A stretch of 15,179 bases of DNA from JADFRG01 sp964590515 (GCA_964590515.1 CAZPZD010000052.1:1-15179), one strand, 5' to 3'; shown: positions 1-6,292, counted from the first letter of the stretch. Notes: generated by a model from the sequence alone, not told the origin. Translations and numbers: made by a program.

Positions 1-1817
1 GCCGCAAATGAGTCGGAGGCTGGGTTCGAATCATTCCCCCAAAGCATCTGGGTTCCGCTGGTCGCATACCCGTTCGCCAACCCCCAGCTGCTGATTCCAC
101 CCACCAATCCGAAGCTCCAGTTGCCCACCCCGCTCTCGAGGTCGTCGAAGAAGAAGTCAACCTTGAGCTCATCAGGTGCGCAGATCGCGGCCTCCGGGTT
201 GAACCCGAGGGAGGGTTCGAGGCTCATTTCAACCGCATCAGTCGCGTCCCGCACTTCCTGGCAATCGGCGTTAGTAATGGCCTCTGCCCCTCCCACCAGG
301 CTCAGGCAGGCCTGGTAGAGGGCGTTGTACAGGTCGCCATAATCGGATCCTGACGTGAGCAGGTTGGTCTGCACCTCATAGTAGATGGCGGCTACCTTGT
401 CGATCCCCAGCGGATCCACCGTCTTTCCATTGAAGACCCCACCATCGGTCATCAAGTAGACCGCCTTGTTGTTCACCCCGCTGTTGGTGTGCACTCCCCC
501 GTTGTCAGAACTGCCGGTGTAGTAGTTCAGGCTCGTTATCTTGTCCGGATCGCCGAACGCGGTGGGGTCTTCCATATCCCTGATGGCACCAAAACTGGGT
601 ATGTCCTCCCCCATCAGCCACTTGACCGCCGGCGTGTCCGTACCGAGGGCGTTGGTCTGATCGATGAATTCCCCCCAGACATCCGAGAACGACTCGTTGA
701 TTGCACCGGACTGATAGTAGTAGAACAAGCTCGATTCAAATTCGGTCACGCCATGGGTCAGCTCATGCCCAACAACATCGTCTGCGGCAGCAAATCCCGC
801 GCCGTAGACCATTTGCGATCCGTTCCAGAAAGCATTGGCGTAGGGGCAAACATCGAACGGATCACAATAGCGAACGGTCGACACCAGATTCATGCCGGCA
901 TCATCCAGGCTGTCTCGGCTGTGATGGCTGCTGTAGAAGTCGTACGTATTCCCAGAATACTCATAAGCCGCGTTGACGTCCGTGATGGCAGAAGCTGGAC
1001 CGCCCTCCGTTCGAACCGGACCATTCCCAGGCAGGCCAAAGGCAGAGCTATTCTGGTTATCGTAGATGATTCGGTTCAGCGCGGTGTGGACCTGATTGAA
1101 GTGCAGGACGATCGCTCCATTGTGAGCATCAACCAAGACGAGCTCTCGAATGTCTAGGCGCTGGATCCCGCTGACTTCGATTCGCCAAACAAGGGCGGCC
1201 GGCCGACTGCTGGGCCTCAGAAGCTGCTCGTCGTAGATCCACAATTCCGGGGGGCTTACCGCCAAATCTCCATCTGAAAGGGCGTACTGCTTGGCGATCA
1301 CGCCCCGGGCTAGCGCGGTTGCCGTTTCGGCTAAGAGGGTCGGGTCGGTGGACAGGGAGAGGCCGGGCGAAACCTCACCAATCATCGAGAGCAGGCGGCC
1401 CTGGCCATCTCGGTTCATCGTGAGCTCCCCTGCAATGACCGGGATCCCTCGATACTGTTGCTGATAGCGAGTCGAGGTCGGTCCGAGGCCGGATTGGGTC
1501 GACCTTATGAGCGCTAACTCTTCGGAAGGGTTGCTGAGGCCGAACTCTCTGCCGTAAACTTCCAGAAGCGCAGCCGCCGGCGCGCCAGCAGCCCCGTGAG
1601 CTTGAGCTCCAGGAACCTCAATCGGGGAGGAAGGATCTGCACCCAGAAAGGTCAGCTGGCCGGTCTGACTGTGGTAGTCTCGACGGACTCTGCCTTGAGC
1701 TTGAGGTGTTACATTGCTCCCGAGGTGGCCGGACGTCCCCGCCAGCGCCGAGCTTGCGGTGGCCAGGCTTGTGAAGAGCAGGAGCGAACCGATCAGCGCC
1801 TTGATCCGTGTGGACAC
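1..1817 (-). CDS. Secreted thermolysin-family (M4) neutral metalloprotease, C-terminus cut by window edge
   Basis: Zinc endopeptidase acting outside the cell. I translated the minus strand from base 1817 to base 3 and found 605 open codons with no stop. Residues 1-26 form a signal peptide (basic start, hydrophobic core, ALA cleavage site). Residues about 64-240 are the FTP/PepSY-type propeptide (RYQQQYRGIPV at 117-127, DAHNG at 230-234). The catalytic domain follows: TYDFYSSHHSRDSLDD from 291, zinc motif HELTH at 351-355, third ligand E375 in GAINESFSD, and catalytic His443 in GGVHTNSG. The 24-residue spacing from first His to Glu equals that of thermolysin. From about 555 a further domain begins (FFFDDLESGVGNW) and runs off the window. 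The start is GTG at 1817, because AAGGG (1826-1830) lies 8 bases upstream; the GTG at 1823 is too close. It is divergent from an emfourin-like gene, its probable inhibitor. Family assignment is very secure; the substrate is unknown. Confidence 0.96.
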   Translation of the reverse strand, partial: MSTRIKALIGSLLLFTSLATASSALAGTSGHLGSNVTPQAQGRVRRDYHSQTGQLTFLGADPSSPIEVPGAQAHGAAGAPAAALLEVYGREFGLSNPSEELALIRSTQSGLGPTSTRYQQQYRGIPVIAGELTMNRDGQGRLLSMIGEVSPGLSLSTDPTLLAETATALARGVIAKQYALSDGDLAVSPPELWIYDEQLLRPSSRPAALVWRIEVSGIQRLDIRELVLVDAHNGAIVLHFNQVHTALNRIIYDNQNSSAFGLPGNGPVRTEGGPASAITDVNAAYEYSGNTYDFYSSHHSRDSLDDAGMNLVSTVRYCDPFDVCPYANAFWNGSQMVYGAGFAAADDVVGHELTHGVTEFESSLFYYYQSGAINESFSDVWGEFIDQTNALGTDTPAVKWLMGEDIPSFGAIRDMEDPTAFGDPDKITSLNYYTGSSDNGGVHTNSGVNNKAVYLMTDGGVFNGKTVDPLGIDKVAAIYYEVQTNLLTSGSDYGDLYNALYQACLSLVGGAEAITNADCQEVRDATDAVEMSLEPSLGFNPEAAICAPDELKVDFFFDDLESGVGNWSFGLVGGISSWGLANGYATSGTQMLWGNDSNPASDSFA

Positions 1818-1836
1818 AAGCACTACCCTTGATAGC

Positions 1837-1863
1837 AAAAGAAAAGGGGCATTTGATTGCCCC
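1837..1863 (-). terminator. Intrinsic-terminator-like hairpin in the leader of the M4 protease gene
   Basis: On the minus strand GGGGCA (1863-1858) pairs with TGCCCC (1851-1846) around a 6-base loop. It is followed at once by TTTTCTTTT (1845-1837). It lies only 20 bases before the GTG start and its Shine-Dalgarno, so it is upstream of the gene rather than after one. It could be a transcription attenuator, or could block stray antisense transcription entering from the right. The shape is seen directly; the role is inferred. Confidence 0.55.
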
Positions 1864-1897
1864 TCCCTCGGTTCACTTTCATTGAGTTGCTGGGCGG

Positions 1898-1903
1898 TGT
1901 CAA
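1898..1903 (-). promoter_or_regulatory. Possible -35 element for the M4 protease gene
   Basis: The minus strand reads TTGACA here, a perfect sigma-70 -35 hexamer, 80 bases before the GTG start. The expected -10 region 16-17 bases downstream reads TGAAAG, a poor match, so the promoter is uncertain. If used, transcription would start upstream of the terminator-like hairpin at 1837-1863. Confidence 0.3.
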
Positions 1904-1927
1904 TAGGATCAGCGAAGGGGGCGGAGC

Positions 1928-1970
1928 GCTTAGGAAGGCCCGCCTAAGCTAAGGAGGCGCTGAGCCTAAG
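1928..1970. promoter_or_regulatory. CCTAAG repeat cluster in the divergent spacer, possible operator
   Basis: GCTTAGG (1928-1934) and CCTAAGC (1943-1949) form a perfect 7-base inverted repeat with an 8-base spacer. GCCTAAG occurs at 1942-1948 and again at 1964-1970, 22 bases apart, about two helical turns. The cluster sits between the divergent protease and inhibitor genes, where a shared regulator would bind. No regulator gene is visible nearby, so function is inferred from position and symmetry only. Confidence 0.35.
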
Positions 1971-1984
1971 TTATCGCCTGTTGC

Positions 1985-2014
1985 TCGCCCGGGCAGCTGG
2001 GTCACTTCGGGCGA
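1985..2014. repeat. Inverted repeat upstream of the emfourin-like gene
   Basis: TCGCCCG (1985-1991) and CGGGCGA (2008-2014) are a perfect 7-base inverted repeat separated by 16 bases. It lies 64 bases before the ATG of the emfourin-like gene. It could be an operator or a leader hairpin. No T-run follows it on either strand, so it is not an intrinsic terminator. Confidence 0.3.
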
Positions 2015-2077
2015 ACTTTGGCACAGGGAAAGGCGTCCGTCAGTCAAGCAAGCGAATCGAGTGGAGGAGACGAGAAT

Positions 2078-2602
2078 ATGTCCGTCCAACGATTGAGTTT
2101 GATCCCTATGGGCCTTGCCTTGGTGCTAAGCGCTGGGTGTGCTTCAGCAGCTGAGATCCCGCCTACGCTAAGGGCCCCCACGCCCGAATCACCCACCGGC
2201 CAGCACCAAACACCCACTCCTTCAGCAACCCCGACGCCTGGCAGCCGCTCCGGCGGGGCGGTCATCACCTTCGACCGAAGCGGGGGCATCGCCGGCATTT
2301 CGGAGCACTGGACAATCACCCTCGATGGCAGAGTTATCGGCCCCGCAGAAGAGGAAGCCCGAATTTCAGCCGATGAGGTGGGCCAGCTGCTGGCTGAGAT
2401 CGAAGCTGCTGGCTTTTTCGAGTGGCCCCCGCGTCCCCGGTCATTCGAGACCTGCGCGGACTGCTTTACCTACTCCCTGACGGCCGAGTATCAGGGGAAG
2501 GCCAACCGAATTACGCTCGTTGATGGCGAGTCCGGCGCGCCGGAGGAAGCTTGGGCAATTCTCGAGAGGATTCTGGGGATTCTTGCTTCGGTCTCCGACT
2601 GA
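2078..2602 (+). CDS. Emfourin-like exported inhibitor of M4 protease (putative lipoprotein)
   Basis: Predicted 174-residue exported protein. The ATG at 2078 is chosen because GGAGGAG (2063-2069) sits 8 bases upstream and the signal sequence starts there; an upstream in-frame start at 2018 would add a polar extension. Residues 1-20 are a signal sequence ending LSAGC, a relaxed lipobox with Cys21; ASA at 22-24 could instead be a signal peptidase I site. Residues 27-60 are a Pro/Thr/Ser-rich linker. Residues about 61-171 resemble emfourin: a strand with RSGGIAGI at 67-74, an acidic helix, AAGFFEWP at 110-117, FTYSLTAEY at 130-138, and a closing helix. Emfourin of Serratia is known to inhibit the M4 protease protealysin and is encoded beside it. 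Here the partner is the divergent M4 gene. C126 and C129 (CADC) are an unusual addition. The domain call is from memory of the family pattern, not a search. Confidence 0.72.
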   Translation: MSVQRLSLIPMGLALVLSAGCASAAEIPPTLRAPTPESPTGQHQTPTPSATPTPGSRSGGAVITFDRSGGIAGISEHWTITLDGRVIGPAEEEARISADEVGQLLAEIEAAGFFEWPPRPRSFETCADCFTYSLTAEYQGKANRITLVDGESGAPEEAWAILERILGILASVSD

Positions 2603-2674
2603 GTCTCGCTGGCTCTTGAAGAACCGAAGTCAGGGGAGGACCCAACTACTCGTAGACCGGGGGGTTCGGGTTAT

Positions 2675-3157
2675 TCACGAACCGGGCGAAGTGGAGGTGC
2701 CCGCCAACTCACGAATCTTTTGCAAGCCGGTCCGAAGTATCCCATCAATCTGATCAGCCATGGCTCGATAGTTCTCGAGCTCACTTCCAACCGGGTCCCA
2801 GATGTCGGATCGCTGGTCCACCAACTCACCTAGCAGATAGACCCGGCCCGCAAGATCCGGAGCCACCTCACGCAACTGGCGGCGGTGGCCCTCCTCCATC
2901 ACCAACACGAGCGAAAACGGCTCGAGCGTGGCACGGGTCGCAATCTGTGACCGGTGTCCGCTGAGGTCCATCCCGCGCTCGGCCGCGACCACCTGGGTGT
3001 TCCCGGTTGCCGGCTGGCCCGGGCTGGCCCTTACGCCCGCCGACTCAATCCACCACTCGTCTGACTCGCCCCGCTCCGCAACCAGCGAGCGGAACAACGC
3101 CTCCGCCATGGGCGAACGGCACATGTTGGCCGTGCACACAAACATCACCGAGTTCAT
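2675..3157 (-). CDS. Low-molecular-weight protein-tyrosine phosphatase family (LMW-PTP/arginine phosphatase fold)
   Basis: Cytoplasmic cysteine-dependent phosphatase of about 160 residues, normal for the family. The P-loop CTANMCRS places nucleophile Cys8, Arg14 and Ser15 in the CX5R(S/T) signature. The general-acid Asp is D121 in DPVG. The ATG at 3157 is preferred because it overlaps the murE stop as ATGA and gives the usual short N-terminus (MNSVMFVC); an in-frame start at 3178 would lie further inside murE. Protein arginine phosphatases of the YwlE type have Thr after the P-loop Asn; here that residue is Met12, so arginine specificity is not supported. Translational coupling to murE suggests co-expression. 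Phosphatases of this family often control exopolysaccharide or envelope kinases, but the target here cannot be read from sequence. Confidence 0.9.
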   Translation of the reverse strand: MNSVMFVCTANMCRSPMAEALFRSLVAERGESDEWWIESAGVRASPGQPATGNTQVVAAERGMDLSGHRSQIATRATLEPFSLVLVMEEGHRRQLREVAPDLAGRVYLLGELVDQRSDIWDPVGSELENYRAMADQIDGILRTGLQKIRELAGTSTSPGS

Positions 3158-4698
3158 GCGCCCCGGGTCGGGAGCCACGGCATCGGCGGACCCTCAATCC
3201 CGAGCAGCCTGGCCAGCGCTGCCCGCATCGCAACTCGGTCGTCCCACAGATGCTCGGTTTCGCCGAAGCACATCGATTGCTCGTGGCCCTTGCCGCACGC
3301 GATCACCAGGTCGCCATGACGCGCCTGCCGGACCGCGAATTCCAGCGCCTCCCCACGGTCCGGGATTCGCCAGAAAGTCGCAGCTTCTTCTCCACCTTTG
3401 GCGACCGCTCCAGCAGCCATTTCGGCGAGGATCCCATCCAGGGATTCAGTGCGTGGGTCTTCCGCGGTCAGGATGGTCAGATCGGCGAGCGCGACCGCAA
3501 TCTCAGCCATCATTCGCCGCTTGGCCCGATCGCGTAATCCTGCCGATCCGAAGACCGCGATCACCCGACCTGGGGTGATGGTTTTGGCCGCGAGCAACGC
3601 CTGTCGAAGCGCGTTCGGAGTGTGGGCGAAATCGACCAGCGCCTGGAACGGCTGACCCAGGTCGATGACCTCCATGCGCCCCGGAACTCCGGCAAAGCTT
3701 GCTACCGTCTCGATCGCCGCTTCCAACTCAATCCCAAGCCCGTCACCCGCGGCCGCCAGAGCTGCCAGGATGTTCGAGGCATTGTAGGCCCCAAGCAGCG
3801 GCGAGCGCATCCCGAACTCCGCTCCCCGGGCTCTCAACCGGAACTCGATTCCGCGCCTGCTGGCAGACAACCCACTGCCGGCAAAGTCAGCCCCCGCCTT
3901 GAACCCATAGGTGGAGCGGCTAACCCGCGTCACCTGCGTCAGGTAGTCAAAGGACTCGTCGTCGACATTGAGCACCGCCCGCTTTTCCGGACCATTCGGC
4001 TTGCGGGCCGTATCCGAGAGCTCACGGAAGAGCTTCCCTTTGGCCTCGCGATAGGCCTCAAACGAGCCATGGAAGTCCAGGTGCTCGTGGGTGATGTTGG
4101 TGACCACTCCGATATCAAATGCGCAGGCCGCGACTCGCTGCTGAGCCAAGCCATGGGAGGTGGTCTCCAGCACACAGTGGGTCAACCCGGCCGCCACCAT
4201 CCTGCCAAGCAGCGCTTGCAGGTCCATCGGGTCGGGTGTGGTGACGTGCAGGCCGGTATCTAATTCCTGCTCGTCGATCCGGGCATTGACGGTGCTGATC
4301 AAACCGCTGCGGGCACCTGCGGAACGGAGAATCTCGAACAACAGATTCGCAGTGGTCGTCTTCCCATCGGTCCCGGTCACTCCAACCATCGTCAGCTGTC
4401 GGGCCGGATGGCCATGCCAGGCCGCGGCCAGCTGTGCGTACGCAAGGCGGGAGTCCGCCGACTGCAGATACGGGATCCCCAGACCCGGCGCCGGCCGCTG
4501 CCCGACGGCCGCGGCCGCCCCCGCCTGCTCGGCCTGCTTCAGGAAGGAATGCCCGTCTGCCTCTATTCCTTGAATGGCCACAAAGAGGGTTCCAGGGATT
4601 ACCCGCCGCGAATCCGGAGTTATTGAGTTGACCTCAACCTCCGGAAACCCGGAAGCATGGATTCCGTGGAGCTCCTTGAGAAGTTCAGCAAGCAGCAT
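3154..4698 (-). CDS. murE: UDP-MurNAc-tripeptide ligase, MurE
   Basis: Cytoplasmic ATP-dependent ligase that adds the third, diamino acid residue to UDP-MurNAc-L-Ala-D-Glu in peptidoglycan synthesis. It has 514 residues with the three Mur domains. The N-terminal UDP-binding domain contains DSRRVIPGTLFVAIQG (29-44). The central ATPase has the P-loop GTDGKTTT (109-116) and the probable carbamylated Lys220 in YREAKGKLF. The C-terminal domain contains the specificity motif, here EDPR at 413-416. The DAP-adding E. coli enzyme has DNPR at the same place, while Lys- or Orn-adding enzymes vary there, so a diamine other than DAP (for example L-ornithine) is plausible. The gene is not in a dcw cluster. 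It starts 56 bases after the toxin gene and overlaps the phosphatase gene by 4 bases. No strong Shine-Dalgarno precedes the ATG. Confidence 0.93.
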   Translation of the reverse strand: MLLAELLKELHGIHASGFPEVEVNSITPDSRRVIPGTLFVAIQGIEADGHSFLKQAEQAGAAAAVGQRPAPGLGIPYLQSADSRLAYAQLAAAWHGHPARQLTMVGVTGTDGKTTTANLLFEILRSAGARSGLISTVNARIDEQELDTGLHVTTPDPMDLQALLGRMVAAGLTHCVLETTSHGLAQQRVAACAFDIGVVTNITHEHLDFHGSFEAYREAKGKLFRELSDTARKPNGPEKRAVLNVDDESFDYLTQVTRVSRSTYGFKAGADFAGSGLSASRRGIEFRLRARGAEFGMRSPLLGAYNASNILAALAAAGDGLGIELEAAIETVASFAGVPGRMEVIDLGQPFQALVDFAHTPNALRQALLAAKTITPGRVIAVFGSAGLRDRAKRRMMAEIAVALADLTILTAEDPRTESLDGILAEMAAGAVAKGGEEAATFWRIPDRGEALEFAVRQARHGDLVIACGKGHEQSMCFGETEHLWDDRVAMRAALARLLGIEGPPMPWLPTRGA

Positions 4699-4754
4699 CG
4701 CAGGAACTCAATCTTTGCGTGAGCGCGGTTGACAGGTCAGCAAGCCTCGCATGC

Positions 4755-5057
4755 TCAATCCTCGACGAGTAGACTGCGCGCCCTCTCCAGAAGGGGTTGC
4801 AGGTCCCGATACGTCGACTCTGCCCTTCGGGCAACCTTGCAGATCACAATGACGACCTCCTTATCAAAGACCGCATAGATTACTCGAAAGTCACCCTGCC
4901 TGATTCTGTAGAGGTCGTCTTCCAGCTTCTCGGATCCGTTCGGACGGGGCTCCGTACGCAGAGAGCGCATGGTCTGCACCAGGCGCTCTCTCTGCTTCTT
5001 GGGTATTCGTTGAAGTTGCTTCTCTACCGCGCGATGAAGTTTGAGAGTGTAGGCCAT
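4755..5057 (-). CDS. RelE/YoeB-superfamily toxin
   Basis: About 100 residues, typical of RelE-fold mRNA interferase toxins that cleave mRNA at the ribosome. The sequence reads as the family does: an N-terminal strand (YTLKLHRAVEK), a basic helical hairpin at about 10-34, PRPNGSEKL at 37-45, then LYRIRQGDFRVIYAVFD at 49-65 and the C-terminal strand ending KVARRAESTY (74-83), with basic residues R51, R53, R58, R77 and R78. Start: ATG at 5057 overlaps the antitoxin stop as TGATG; GTG at 5060 is an alternative. There is no separate Shine-Dalgarno, so translation is probably coupled to the antitoxin, which keeps antitoxin in excess. The pairing with a YefM/Phd-type antitoxin fits YefM-YoeB and related modules. 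Confidence 0.9.
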   Translation of the reverse strand: MAYTLKLHRAVEKQLQRIPKKQRERLVQTMRSLRTEPRPNGSEKLEDDLYRIRQGDFRVIYAVFDKEVVIVICKVARRAESTYRDLQPLLERARSLLVED

Positions 5058-5320
5058 CACGAGTGGCCGAGCCGCTCAAAGACCTCCTCCGCATCGATCG
5101 CAACGCTGGGATCGTGAACGTATTCCTCGGCCACCCGCCTGCCATCCAGGAGATCTTCGAGCAGTTCAATCCGTTCGACCAGGAACCCGTAATCTGCGGG
5201 CTCCAGAAGCACTGCCGCCGGTTTGCCATGAGTTAGCACAAGCACAGGGCTCTCAGCCAAACCATCCAAGTAGTTGGATAGTTCGGCGCGAAGTGTAGTA
5301 ACTGTGACTGTTCGAATCAT
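5057..5320 (-). CDS. Phd/YefM-family antitoxin
   Basis: About 87 residues. The N-terminal DNA-binding and dimerisation domain shows the family pattern: VTVTTLRAELSNYLDGLAES (5-24), then PVLVLTHGKPAAVLL (25-39) and a Tyr at 44. The acidic C-terminal half (about 48-83) should wrap and neutralise the toxin. Of two adjacent ATGs, 5320 is preferred because AGG (5329-5327) lies 6 bases before it and only 3 before the ATG at 5323. It is expected to repress its own promoter with the toxin as co-repressor, and the upstream GTAC array matches the known TGTACA-type core of YefM/Phd operators. Confidence 0.92.
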   Translation of the reverse strand: MIRTVTVTTLRAELSNYLDGLAESPVLVLTHGKPAAVLLEPADYGFLVERIELLEDLLDGRRVAEEYVHDPSVAIDAEEVFERLGHS

Positions 5321-5337
5321 CATTCACCTGCTATTAT

Positions 5338-5409
5338 GTACAAACTTCAGTACAGAATTCGGTACGGACTTAGGTACCAAATTCACCTATGATTTCTGTA
5401 CGTATTCTA
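5338..5409. repeat. 12-base-period GTAC array, probable antitoxin operator
   Basis: GTAC cores start at 5338, 5350, 5362, 5374 and 5398, all on one 12-base register. The slot at 5386 is degenerate (CCTA). The units share GTACNRAMTTCR approximately, and the segment GTACAGAATTCGGTAC (5350-5365) is a near-perfect palindrome. The array begins at the predicted transcription start and ends just before the antitoxin Shine-Dalgarno. YefM and Phd antitoxins are known to bind operators with a GTAC core, so bound protein would block the promoter and leader. Confidence 0.75.
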
Positions 5410-5431
5410 GCCTTAGACCCGTGTCTGTCAA
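5404..5431 (-). promoter_or_regulatory. Sigma-70 promoter of the toxin-antitoxin operon
   Basis: The minus strand has TTGACA (5431-5426), a 16-base spacer, and TAGAAT (5409-5404), one mismatch from TATAAT. Transcription should begin near 5397, giving a leader of about 75 bases before the antitoxin start. The -10 hexamer abuts the first GTAC core, and the -35 lies inside the perfect inverted repeat GTGTCT-GTCA-AGACAC (5421-5436). Confidence 0.65.
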
Positions 5432-5470
5432 GACACATTTCTTGTGTTTGAGACGCCGCGGCGGCCAATT

Positions 5471-5501
5471 GTACAAAACCGGCGGGCAGCCTGCCCGCCG
5501 G
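5471..5501 (-). terminator. Rho-independent terminator after atpF
   Basis: CCGGCGGGCAG (5479-5489) and CTGCCCGCCGG (5491-5501) are perfect complements, giving a very stable GC hairpin. On the minus strand it is followed by TTTTG (5478-5474). It lies 40 bases after the atpF stop and ends the nuo-atp transcript before the toxin-antitoxin promoter. Confidence 0.85.
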
Positions 5502-5540
5502 TCGTTCAGTCATCTTGTCAGTGGCCTTACTGGCCTGGGT

Positions 5541-6278
5541 CTAGCTCAGCCGTTGCCCCAATTCATTGAGCTTGGCGGCCACGGATCCGTCGATCACCTT
5601 GTCTCCCAGCCGGACGACCAACCCGCCCAGGATCGACGGATTCACTTGAAACTCGATTGCCGCTCCGGAACCAATCTGCTTGCGCAGGTCTTGGGTTATG
5701 GTCTCCTGCTCTTTGGCATTCAATGGCAAGGCGCTGGTGACGACTGCCCGCTCGCCCCGCAGGCTCTGCCCTTCCAAAACCACCACCTTACCCGACTCGA
5801 TCCCGCTGAAGAACTCTTCGATCAACCGCTGCTGGCGCTTCTCATCCAGGGTCTCGCCGATCACTTTCTGGGCGGCTGCGATCGCCAGGGCGGCCACCTG
5901 GCCGCGCAGCTCTCCTAGGGCTTGAGCCTTGATTTGGCCCCCCTCCGCGATGGCCGACTTTCGCCGCTCCTCGCCTTCCCGGTCGGCGGCTGCCCTCATC
6001 TCGACGGCCGCCTGCTCCGCCCGCTCGGTGGCTTGCCGAACGAGCTGATTGGCCTGAGCCTGGGCGTCGGCCAGCACCTTTTCGGCTTGCACCTCGGCGT
6101 TGGCCCGCGCTTCGGCGGCGATCCGGGCGTCTTCCAACCCCTGTGTGATCGTCTGTCGCCGCTTCTCGAGCAGGCTCACGATAGGCCTGAAAACCCACAC
6201 CCGCAGCACGACGAAGAGGATCCCAAAATTCAGGATCTGTACGATCAGATAGCCAAGATTGATCCCCAGTGCTTCCAT
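5541..6278 (-). CDS. atpF: ATP synthase F0 subunit b with a C-terminal delta-like domain
   Basis: Peripheral-stalk subunit linking the membrane F0 to F1. It has 245 residues against about 160 for an ordinary b. Residues about 8-30 are the single membrane helix, about 35-125 a long Ala/Gln/Glu-rich coiled coil (b subunit), and 176-245 match the C-terminal part of subunit delta/OSCP. Key matches are ALPL (183-186), SILGGLVVRLGDKVIDGSV (215-233) and a closing Leu-rich helix. The roughly 105-residue N-terminal helical domain of delta, which binds the alpha subunits, is missing. Mycobacteria fuse b to a complete delta, and the b subunit of the alternate (N-type) ATPases is of similar length. ATG at 6278 has AAAGG close upstream, 14 bases after the atpE stop. 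It is the last gene of the run; no F1 gene follows. Confidence 0.9.
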   Translation of the reverse strand: MEALGINLGYLIVQILNFGILFVVLRVWVFRPIVSLLEKRRQTITQGLEDARIAAEARANAEVQAEKVLADAQAQANQLVRQATERAEQAAVEMRAAADREGEERRKSAIAEGGQIKAQALGELRGQVAALAIAAAQKVIGETLDEKRQQRLIEEFFSGIESGKVVVLEGQSLRGERAVVTSALPLNAKEQETITQDLRKQIGSGAAIEFQVNPSILGGLVVRLGDKVIDGSVAAKLNELGQRLS

Positions 6279-6292
6279 GAGGCCTTTCCCCG

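Noticed and set aside
489..1157. Plus-strand open frame of 222 codons opposite the protease
   Set aside because: The minus strand here encodes the M4 catalytic domain with all zinc ligands, so this frame is a shadow.
2663..2683. Hairpin GGTTCG/CGAACC at the end of the phosphatase gene as a terminator
   Set aside because: No T-run follows on either strand, and the stem is short with a 9-base loop that includes the stop codon.
5333..5338. CATAAT on the minus strand as the -10 of the toxin-antitoxin operon
   Set aside because: Transcription would begin beyond most of the ribosome binding site; the TTGACA-16-TAGAAT promoter further upstream is far better.
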